Below are positions 58,010-64,000 of a stretch of DNA of 64,000 bases, piece after piece. The DNA is from JBAXTZ01 sp037129925 (lineage in GTDB: Bacteria > Bacillota > Negativicutes > JBAXTZ01), in the NCBI GenBank assembly GCA_037129925.1, contig JBAXTZ010000013.1, forward strand, positions 14,261 through 78,260. The letters are read 5' to 3'. A program made the translations under genes and the position numbers. The notes below the pieces were generated by a model that had not been told where the DNA came from, ran no database searches, and worked only from the letters and a program-made list of their open reading frames with translations. The first letter of the stretch is position 1, and every line of letters starts with the position of its first letter.

Positions 58010-59098
58010 GTGTCAAAAAAAATTCGTATCGGAGTGCTATGTGGCGGGAAATCCGCTGAGCATGAAGTTTCACTGCTGTCTGCGAAGAGTGTTATTGCGG
58101 CTCTGGATAAGCAAAAGTATGAAATTACAATAATTGGCATCGATAAGGACGGGCATTGGTATCATCTTGATAACAATAAACCGTTTTTGTATAGCGACGA
58201 TCCGGCAAAAATTTGTATTAACATTCAAGGGCGGCATCTGGCTGTTCAGCCGGGCGATGGACGCATTTTGGAAATCCTCGACGATTCGATCAACGAAATT
58301 GAAATCGATGTGGCATTTCCAGTGCTGCACGGACCGCTTGGTGAAGATGGCGCTGTTCAAGGGCTGTTGAAAATTTCCGAGATACCATTTGTTGGCGCTG
58401 ATGTACTCGGCTCAGCAGTCGGCATGGACAAGGTCGCAATGAAGAAATTGCTTGAGGCCGAGTCCGTCCCAGTCAGCGCTTATCTGGCATTTAACAAAGG
58501 CGACAAGATTGTTTACGAACAGGTAGTTGAGAAACTTGGGATGCCGTTGTTTATCAAACCGGCAAATATGGGTTCATCAGTGGGTGTCAATAAAGCTAAC
58601 GATGAAGATTCCTTTTGGTTTGCCATTCATGACGCCTTTAAATATGACAAGAAGATACTGGTCGAAGAATTTATCGACGGTCGGGAAATTGAATGTTCGG
58701 TGCTGGGAAACGAGTATCCAAGAGCATCGTTACCGGGCGAAATCGCCGTTGCCAAAGAATTCTATTCTTATGACGCCAAGTATTTGAGCGCCGACGGAGC
58801 TGAGTTACTAATACCGGCGCCGCTCGATGAAGCAGTGACCGCCGCGGTGCGTAAATTGGCAGTAAAAGCCTATAAGGCATTATTCTGCGAAGGTCTGGGA
58901 CGGATGGATTTTTTCTATACCAAAGACGGACGGTTGCTGGTTAATGAGATAAATACACTGCCAGGATTTACCAAAATCAGCATGTATCCAAAAATGTGGG
59001 AAGCGACCGGATTGAGCTATCCTAAGTTGCTGGATGAACTGGTAGATTTGGCGCTGAAACGAGCCCGGGGCGAGCAACAGAAGCAGCCAGCTGCGTAG
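58010..59098 (+). CDS. ddl: D-alanine--D-alanine ligase
   Basis: The 362-residue ATP-grasp enzyme has IGVLCGGKSAEHEVSLLSAK at the start, VAFPVLHGPLGEDGAVQG near residue 102, KPANMGSSVGVNKA near 183, and EINTLPGFTKISMYPKMW near 315. It joins two D-Ala for peptidoglycan. Residues that would mark VanA-type D-Lac activity cannot be called with confidence. The start is GTG, shortly after gaggga. Confidence 0.95.
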   Translation: MSKKIRIGVLCGGKSAEHEVSLLSAKSVIAALDKQKYEITIIGIDKDGHWYHLDNNKPFLYSDDPAKICINIQGRHLAVQPGDGRILEILDDSINEIEIDVAFPVLHGPLGEDGAVQGLLKISEIPFVGADVLGSAVGMDKVAMKKLLEAESVPVSAYLAFNKGDKIVYEQVVEKLGMPLFIKPANMGSSVGVNKANDEDSFWFAIHDAFKYDKKILVEEFIDGREIECSVLGNEYPRASLPGEIAVAKEFYSYDAKYLSADGAELLIPAPLDEAVTAAVRKLAVKAYKALFCEGLGRMDFFYTKDGRLLVNEINTLPGFTKISMYPKMWEATGLSYPKLLDELVDLALKRARGEQQKQPAA

Positions 59099-59124
59099 AG
59101 AGCAATTATGTGCGATTAAATTTC

Positions 59125-59153
59125 TTGACATAATAAATATTGTGCTGTATCAT
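59125..59153 (+). promoter_or_regulatory. Strong promoter of the SPM-protein locus
   Basis: A consensus TTGACA and TATCAT are separated by 17 bases. It is the best -35 in the window and opens the accessory region. Confidence 0.8.
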
Positions 59154-59180
59154 CACTGTAAAGTAAATTTGGACGAAGTG

Positions 59181-59513
59181 ATGAATATGTCCATTTTCAA
59201 AACGAAACGTGTTCGCGTAGCATTGCTGGCATTGGTTATGTTTGCGCTATGCGTGGCAGTTTCGGTGGTCGATGTAGTCGATATTACGGAAATGCTCGAT
59301 GATGCGTTAGAGGGTCAGTTTGGTTTTCAGTTTGATATTGCCGTTTTTGTCAGCCTGCTCGTTTTGAGCTGGGTGGTGTTTCTTTGTTTTGTGAAAGCAA
59401 ATGTCAACATATTGGCTTCAATCGGTATCGACTCGCGCATTCGTCCGTTTGTACACGGTGTTCCCGGTAGCGGTAAATTTACGTTAGTATCCGTCCAGAA
59501 ATTCAATAACTAA
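59181..59513 (+). CDS. Small membrane protein, unknown function
   Basis: The 110-residue product has two hydrophobic segments (ALLALVMFALCVAVSVVDVVDI and IAVFVSLLVLSWVVFLCFV). These are joined by an acidic loop, with a soluble tail (SRIRPFVHGVPGSGKFTLVSV) after them. GVPGSGK looks like a P-loop but sits at the end of a tiny protein and is probably chance. The start is uncertain (ATG at 59181 or 59187; weak ribosome site). It lies right after the strong promoter. Confidence 0.5.
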   Translation: MNMSIFKTKRVRVALLALVMFALCVAVSVVDVVDITEMLDDALEGQFGFQFDIAVFVSLLVLSWVVFLCFVKANVNILASIGIDSRIRPFVHGVPGSGKFTLVSVQKFNN

Positions 59514-59520
59514 ATACACA

Positions 59521-59612
59521 AGCTCCGATTAGACTGAGCTCATTAGAAGCAACATGCGGCATTGTGCCGGGCGTTGTTTTGCGTAATGAGCGATGATATG
59601 ACGGAGCTTTTT
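59521..59612 (+). repeat. Nested hairpin element ending in a T run
   Basis: Three inverted pairs are nested: agctccg/cggagct (outer), gctcatta/taatgagc (middle) and cggca-ttg-tgccg (inner). TTTTT follows the outer arm. It could end transcription from the upstream gene, or mark an inserted element, since the HlyD fragment begins just after it. Confidence 0.75.
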
Positions 59613-59628
59613 CGTTTTAAATTGCAGG

Positions 59629-59919
59629 CGCTACGGGGTAGTCAAAGGCAAAGTATCCTTCGTCAGCCCGGACGCTATCGAAGACGAAAAACTCGGACCG
59701 GTGTACAAGATCAAGGTGGCGCTGGATTTGAAGACCATACCCAGAACGATAGAAATCTATCCCGGTTTGGCGGGAACGGTGGAAATCAAGACCAACGAAA
59801 AACGGGTAATTGATTTCTTCCTCGATCCGCTGATCAAGTATGCGGATGAGAGTTTGGGGCTGAGGTGGCTAGCCGTAAGGCGCACTATGGAGTTACGAAA
59901 AAATATTCGAAGGGGGTGA
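59629..59919 (+). pseudogene. HlyD-type membrane fusion protein, C-terminal fragment
   Basis: The frame reads RYGVVKGKVSFVSPDAIED, then VYKIKVALDL and GTVEIKTNEKRVIDFFLDPLIKY, which is the end of HlyD/PrtE-type adaptors of type I secretion. Roughly the first 300 or more residues are missing, and the frame just upstream (FRFKLQA) is shifted. The last dozen residues after YADESLGLR also look abnormal. No ABC exporter or intact HlyD is in the window. The fragment suggests a former secretion operon at this place. Confidence 0.8.
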
Positions 59920-59975
59920 GACCAGTGGTATAGCTGAATTTGGCAAGTTTTTTTATAAAAACAACAGGAGGAAAA

Positions 59976-61100
59976 ATGTGGATAAAAATTCTTAGTTTGG
60001 TCGCGGGCAAGAAGCTGGTTAACAACTGGTATGTCGGCAAAGCGATTGAAGAAATTGAGCAGTTATTTGCTGATGGAAACTATGACGGTGCTTTGGCGGT
60101 AATTGACGGCATTGACAACAAGTACAAGTGGCCAAGTGTGCGATTTTGGAAAGCAAAAATATTTGCAAAAAAGCAAGACACTGGTGCAATGAATGAGCAG
60201 CTTGATCTGTTGGAGAAGGATAGTAAGTTCCATAACTCAGATATCGAAGTAATCAGTGCGTGTCTAAGTGATAATTGCAAACTTCAGATAAATAATGAAG
60301 TGCGGTTATGGAGACTACTTGAAGTTTGGAAACCGATTGTATTGAGCTATGTTTTTTCAATAACGGGAAAAGTATTGAGCGTGCTTATATTAGGTACGTT
60401 GATCAGCTCAATACAGCAGATTATCGAAAAGGGAAATATATCTCCAAATGAATTGCATATGAAAATGTTATTATTAAGAACGACAGGGAGTTTGTTTGAC
60501 GCATTTTTTTCAATGGTATTTTTCATAGTGTTGATTAGAGTGATTCTTCTGAAACACTATAAAAAAAGCGTCGTTGGTTCGTTATACAGCGATTATATTT
60601 TGGAAAAACGTGGGTTCGTTGTAACTATGAATTTTCGCAATTGCGCAAAAAAATTGTTTGCTATTGCAACTCTTGCAGTTGTAGGCAATGTGTATATGAA
60701 ATACATATTTGGCTCAAAAAGCATATTTTCTTTTTGGGTTGTTTGGCCCAATTATAATTCAATTTACAGGATTATTAATACGTTCACGCTATATTTTGCG
60801 CAAATAGCTGTAATTTGTTTCCTTATGATAACGATAATTGTGCCAATATTGTCGTCGGGACGAGAAAATAGCAAAGTACATAGAAGATGGAGGTTTATTC
60901 TATGCGTTTTGGTGGGAATTGCAACAATTTGCTTATTGCCGAGAATTTATATCAATCAGATTTTTCCCGTCACCATACTCGCTTTTTTGCTGTATTGTTT
61001 TTATTTTTGGTTGACGAACAAAAGAGCTATCCTGCCAATTATGATTACACACTATTTGATAATTATTTTAGCTACACTGCTTTTCATTTTCACCGAATGA
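59976..61100 (+). CDS. Membrane protein with N-terminal helical-repeat part, partner of SPM protein 1
   Basis: I do not recognise a named family for this 374-residue protein. Residues 1-100 are soluble and helical and look TPR-like (AIEEIEQLFADGNYDGALAVIDG, then WKAKIFAKKQDTGAMNEQLDLL). The remainder has about seven hydrophobic segments. AT content is higher than in core genes. A strong ribosome site (aggagg) precedes ATG 59976. It ends 27 bases before the SPM protein gene, so the two probably act together. Confidence 0.7.
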   Translation: MWIKILSLVAGKKLVNNWYVGKAIEEIEQLFADGNYDGALAVIDGIDNKYKWPSVRFWKAKIFAKKQDTGAMNEQLDLLEKDSKFHNSDIEVISACLSDNCKLQINNEVRLWRLLEVWKPIVLSYVFSITGKVLSVLILGTLISSIQQIIEKGNISPNELHMKMLLLRTTGSLFDAFFSMVFFIVLIRVILLKHYKKSVVGSLYSDYILEKRGFVVTMNFRNCAKKLFAIATLAVVGNVYMKYIFGSKSIFSFWVVWPNYNSIYRIINTFTLYFAQIAVICFLMITIIVPILSSGRENSKVHRRWRFILCVLVGIATICLLPRIYINQIFPVTILAFLLYCFYFWLTNKRAILPIMITHYLIIILATLLFIFTE

Positions 61101-61127
61101 TATTTTAAGTAACTGGAGGAACAGAAT

Positions 61128-62180
61128 ATGTCGTGCGAAACAAAAAAACAGAAATATGCAGAATACAACAACGCGGTGAAAGAATATGACTTGGCAATGA
61201 TTAAAGCCGGGTTTCATGAGAAACTCATTGTTATTACCATGAGAGCGATGCAAAGAGCGCTCATATTGTTTGGTCGAGGCAAGACGTGGAAACAGGAGTT
61301 TAAACGTTTTTGTCAATCGTTCATGGTGGGTTATGAAAATCTTCAGAAATTTTCTGACATAATTGATCAGACTGATGTTGGCAAAGCTTATGATGCGTAC
61401 ATTAATGAAAAATGTGACCCGAGTTGTACCGTAAAAGATTGTGACGCTTGCGGAAAGCATAGCGATCCGAAACCGGATGAACCCGGTCCCGATGACGAAG
61501 ACAAGTGGAAGTGGCTTCTAGGATTACTACCGCTACGCCGTGATCCGATTGCACTTGACTTGGACGGTGACGGAGTGGAGTTCATCAAGAACGGCGCATA
61601 TTTCGATTATGACAACAACAAGTTTGCCGAAAGAGCAACCTGGATTGGCAAAGATGACGGCTGGCTGGCGCTGGATAAGAACGGTGACGGGAAAATCGGC
61701 GACGGCTCGGAGTTGTTCGGCGAGGCAATGCGCAAGAAGGACGGTACACTGGCGAAAGACGGGTTCGACGCGCTGGCGGAATATGACGACAATAAGGATG
61801 GTAAAATAGATTCGTCTGATGCCATCTATTCGCAGTTACGGGTGTGGCAAGATGCCAATGGTAACGGTGTTACGGATGCTGGCGAGTTGAAATCATTATC
61901 GGAGCTCGGGATTAAACAGCTGAATTTGCAAAAGACGGCTGTTAACGGCACGGTTCAGCCGAACGGCGAGACTATTACCAACAATGGCAGCTTTGTCTGG
62001 GAAAACGGCGCCAGCGGCCAGCTGAACAGTTATTTTGTGAAGCGCAGCATGACTGATACCGAGGAAACCGAGCTTCTGCCGGTGCCGGACGATGTTAAGG
62101 CGTTACCGGATATTCGCGGCTGGGGGAATGTACATTCGCTGCAGCAAGCGATTGTTCGCGATAATTTGTTTTTCAGCTAG
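61128..62180 (+). CDS. Protein with FrpC-like self-processing module (SPM protein 1), truncated
   Basis: The 350-residue product has a helical N-terminus (1-95), a Cys/Pro/Asp-rich linker (CDPSCTVKDCDACGK, near 96-125) and, from Asp139-Pro140, DPIALDLDGDGVEFI. EF-hand-like loops follow near 183-195, 220-231 and 242-253, with GDGSELFGEAM between them. This matches the calcium-dependent self-processing module of Neisseria FrpC, which cuts its Asp-Pro bond and can form an Asp-Lys isopeptide. The end (ALPDIRGWGNVHSLQQAIVRDN) is where related large proteins continue, so this one looks truncated. There is no signal peptide. Confidence 0.8.
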   Translation: MSCETKKQKYAEYNNAVKEYDLAMIKAGFHEKLIVITMRAMQRALILFGRGKTWKQEFKRFCQSFMVGYENLQKFSDIIDQTDVGKAYDAYINEKCDPSCTVKDCDACGKHSDPKPDEPGPDDEDKWKWLLGLLPLRRDPIALDLDGDGVEFIKNGAYFDYDNNKFAERATWIGKDDGWLALDKNGDGKIGDGSELFGEAMRKKDGTLAKDGFDALAEYDDNKDGKIDSSDAIYSQLRVWQDANGNGVTDAGELKSLSELGIKQLNLQKTAVNGTVQPNGETITNNGSFVWENGASGQLNSYFVKRSMTDTEETELLPVPDDVKALPDIRGWGNVHSLQQAIVRDNLFFS

Positions 62181-62701
62181 AACATCGGAAAATCCGGTGT
62201 TGCAGCGGGAAAATTAATGAACGGTTTTTCGTTCCCAACCGCGCATTACGCAAGGCAATTACTTGTTCTTGACGAACTGCGCGATAAGCAAAGAGCCATG
62301 TTTGAAGGAGGCGCTCAATGTGACGGTCTTGAGTGCCTCCTGAGTTTGGCTTTTGCCGCGCAGGAGTCAGTAGAACAAGTTTGCCTGGAGTACGGCGCTT
62401 GACCTTTTGGTTACTTTTGGGTCAAGCCAAAAGTACACTGCGAAAGCAGAAAACGGTTGCGCCAATTGTTCTAATGCTTGCTCGCGGCAAACTCTTTACC
62501 GACGCTAGCGGCTCGTGGATGCTGATCGCGAGCTTCGCAAAGAACAATGTTATGGTTCGCCGTAATGCGCACAAAGGAACTACAAAAAACATTTGGAAGG
62601 GCGGTGAGGTCGGTGAAATAGTTTATTCAGTTTGCGGTCAATTGTCATTGACCAGACTTGTCCAAGTATTTGCGATTATTGCGTGAAATGGAGAAGCAGT
62701 T
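62181..62701 (+). other. Non-coding or decayed 520-base gap
   Basis: The gap holds a hairpin catcgg-aaaat-ccggtg just after the stop, and a 12-base-pair hairpin at 62308-62341 (ggaggcgctcaa with ttgagtgcctcc). It also holds a cttttgg/ccaaaag inverted repeat near 62404. Frames of 61 and about 100 codons exist but lack ribosome sites and family resemblance. I read it as decayed sequence, possibly the lost 3' part of the SPM gene. Confidence 0.5.
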
Positions 62702-63262
62702 ATGAATAGTGATAGTTTTTACTCGTTAGAAGATGGTAGTTTTGGATTGTTATGTGGCAAAGAACTTTTGTTGGCTTATGTGCTATATTTTATTTGCGGA
62801 GTGCTTTTAGGTTTATTTGTGACGGACGAAATGCTCCGTGATAATTATATCGCTGTTAATTATGCCGGATTAGTTGGTAAAATGTTTTTCATTACGGTAA
62901 ACATTGGAGATTACGGTGCCAATTTCGTTCTTAAATTCATTGCATCGATATTGTGTCCCTTAGGATTCCTGATTAGCGGATCTCATGCTTTGGCAAATAT
63001 TTTCTCATCGGATAGGTTATTGAAAGAATGGAAAGCATTTAAATATAAAGGGAAACTTTTGCTGTATTCAATTTTCTTTTGCGTTACGATGACAGGTGTT
63101 GCTGTTATAGATGGCAAAGACTTTTTTGCAATGACGCAGTTTAACACTCCGTTCAAAATGGGAACAAAGGGAAGCGTAGTGCTATTAGGAGTATGGTTAT
63201 CTTTTTTTATGCCAGTAATACTAATTTATCTTAGTGTCAAATTGAAAAGGAGCGGAAAATGA
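62702..63262 (+). CDS. Four-helix membrane protein, partner of SPM protein 2
   Basis: This 186-residue product has about four hydrophobic segments (LLLAYVLYFICGVLLGLFV, FIASILCPLGFLISG, LLLYSIFFCVTMTGVAV, VVLLGVWLSFFMPVILIYL) and short soluble loops. I do not recognise a family. Its stop overlaps the start of SPM protein 2 by four bases (ATGA), so translation is coupled. The position resembles an immunity or secretion-helper gene, but that is inference. Confidence 0.7.
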   Translation: MNSDSFYSLEDGSFGLLCGKELLLAYVLYFICGVLLGLFVTDEMLRDNYIAVNYAGLVGKMFFITVNIGDYGANFVLKFIASILCPLGFLISGSHALANIFSSDRLLKEWKAFKYKGKLLLYSIFFCVTMTGVAVIDGKDFFAMTQFNTPFKMGTKGSVVLLGVWLSFFMPVILIYLSVKLKRSGK

Positions 63263-64000
63263 GTAATGATAGTGGTGAGGTACAAACGTCGAATCAAGGT
63301 TCTGTCGAAGAAGTGTGTCAATATGTCCTTGAAATAAGTGTATCAACTTTCTATTCGTGTACTGATGAACTTGGAAAACTTGCGGAAAATAAGGCGCAAT
63401 ATGACGCGTACATGAGAGGCGCATGTCGAAAATTAGTTGGTAAGGGTTTCCGAGCACTTGGTTATGCTGATTCAGTGATCACAATTAGCATAGCAGCATT
63501 AGAGCGTGATGTAGATAAAATTGCGGAAGAAATATTTAAACAATATTACAGCGTTGTTCTTGGAATAGTTGGTGGAATAGTTGGTGCTTACGGAGCACCT
63601 AAAGGTCTAAAGACGGAAGGCGCAGTTATCGGTGCTATAGCTGGTAGTGCTGCTGGGGGGGATGTAGGTGCATGGGTTTACGGAAATCTAAAAAAAGCCT
63701 GTGGCGGCGGCGGAACTGGCGGCGGCGGTGGAGCGGGCGGTCAAAAAGACAAATGGGTATCTTCAAAAAACGACCCGTTAGCTCTCGACCTTGACGGTAA
63801 TGGAATCGGATTTACGAAGAACAGCACGTATTTTGATATGGGAACCGACGGGTTTGCTGAGAAAGCAACGTGGATCGGTAAGGGTGACGGGCTATTAACG
63901 CTGGATATTAATGGTGACGGCAAGATTAATAACGGCAGCGAATTGTTCGGTGACGCGATGAAGAAGAAAGACGGCACGCTTGCAAAGGACGGATTCGATG
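63259..64000 (+). CDS. SPM protein 2 with glycine-zipper segment (3' end outside window)
   Basis: The frame is open to the window end (247 codons). It has a helical N-terminus, then a glycine-zipper hydrophobic stretch near 100-143 (VVLGIVGGIVGAYGAP, EGAVIGAIAGSAAGG) and a poly-Gly linker. The self-processing start NDPLALDLDGNGIGF follows, with Asp172-Pro173. DINGDGKINNGSELFGDAM matches SPM protein 1 closely. The glycine zipper could insert into membranes. Family relatives are secreted by type I systems. What follows the module cannot be seen. Confidence 0.85.
   Translation, partial: MSNDSGEVQTSNQGSVEEVCQYVLEISVSTFYSCTDELGKLAENKAQYDAYMRGACRKLVGKGFRALGYADSVITISIAALERDVDKIAEEIFKQYYSVVLGIVGGIVGAYGAPKGLKTEGAVIGAIAGSAAGGDVGAWVYGNLKKACGGGGTGGGGGAGGQKDKWVSSKNDPLALDLDGNGIGFTKNSTYFDMGTDGFAEKATWIGKGDGLLTLDINGDGKINNGSELFGDAMKKKDGTLAKDGFD

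Noticed and set aside
59181..59513. GVPGSGK as a P-loop NTPase motif
   Set aside because: The motif is near the end of a 110-residue membrane protein with no room for an NTPase fold.
62217..62402. 61-codon frame starting MNGFSF
   Set aside because: No ribosome site and a hairpin forms across it; resemblance to any peptide family is absent.
62333..62686. Long frame in the gap after SPM protein 1
   Set aside because: It has no ribosome site, overlaps strong inverted repeats and shows no protein-family pattern.
1..64000. CRISPR array
   Set aside because: No set of regularly spaced identical repeats was found; the only direct repeat pair (34.03 and 34.12 kb) has two units and is followed by unrelated sequence.
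1..64000. tRNA or rRNA genes
   Set aside because: No gap shows a cloverleaf with a GTTCRANNC arm and no stretch resembles rRNA; this is by eye, not by tRNAscan.

Overview
The window is a single contiguous piece of chromosome from an anaerobic bacterium that looks like a Bacillota (Firmicutes) relative. The gene order dnaJ-prmA-rsmE-mtaB, the gatCAB and ligA neighbourhood, the DUF512-der-plsY cluster, HPr with a regulatory Ser46, and the butyryl-CoA dehydrogenase/Etf locus all point that way. Three features are more usual in bacteria with an outer membrane: an Aas/LplT-type lysophospholipid repair set, a HlyD-type secretion fragment, and proteins with FrpC-like modules. A diderm Bacillota (Negativicutes-like) is therefore my best inference, but no marker gene here proves it. 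Nearly every gene lies on the + strand; only two small genes are on the minus strand.

Layout. 1-3.2 kb: end of dnaJ, then prmA, rsmE and mtaB. 3.2-9.6 kb: a Cys-rich membrane peptide, a NamZ-type muramidase, and an acyltransferase/acyl-ACP synthetase followed by two tandem LplT-like transporters. 9.7-16 kb: peptidase T, a ThuA-like protein, an M14-like hydrolase, beta-phosphoglucomutase, a C26 amidotransferase, leucyl aminopeptidase and a GNAT, mostly overlapping. 16-19.2 kb: acyl-CoA dehydrogenase with EtfB and a ferredoxin-fused EtfA. 19.3-29.4 kb: an orphan double-glycine peptide, a possible small RNA, MFS and MATE exporters, a substrate-binding lipoprotein, a VanX-type dipeptidase, EcsC, a methyltransferase, a HAD phosphatase, an amino-sugar kinase and a uracil permease. 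29.5-35.6 kb: a PTS cluster (IIB, IIC, Ntn-hydrolase, GH4 glycosidase, HPr, a second IIC). 35.6-46.3 kb: ligA, a serine hydrolase, gatCAB, a Lon-like protease and an RlmD-like rRNA methyltransferase.

46.3-50.95 kb is an accessory island. It holds a structured RNA that resembles a mobile-element RNA, a broken reading frame, two intact MNT-HEPN toxin-antitoxin pairs, a third MNT with a broken HEPN, the scar of a fourth MNT copy, and a DUF4143 ATPase. The units are separated by copies of one terminator and related promoters. One terminator is split by a 105-bp MITE-like element with perfect 16-bp inverted ends. 50.9-59.1 kb returns to core genes: an ABC-3 metal permease, an NrdD-tail-like peptide, a DUF512 radical SAM protein, der, plsY, hom, thrB, a DUF1858 peptide and ddl.

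59.1-64 kb is a second accessory locus and the most unusual part. It starts with a near-consensus promoter and contains a nested hairpin and a remnant of a type I secretion adaptor (HlyD). Two membrane proteins follow, each directly upstream of a protein carrying an FrpC-like self-processing module (a DPxALDLDG start and EF-hand-like loops). The second of these runs off the window end. A secreted effector/adhesin system with paired membrane partners is a reasonable reading, but it is inference.

Many gaps between operons are filled with short degenerate tandem words of different sequence (for example ccctaa, gctgaaa, gataactt, gtggttgagtg). This habit recurs throughout the window.
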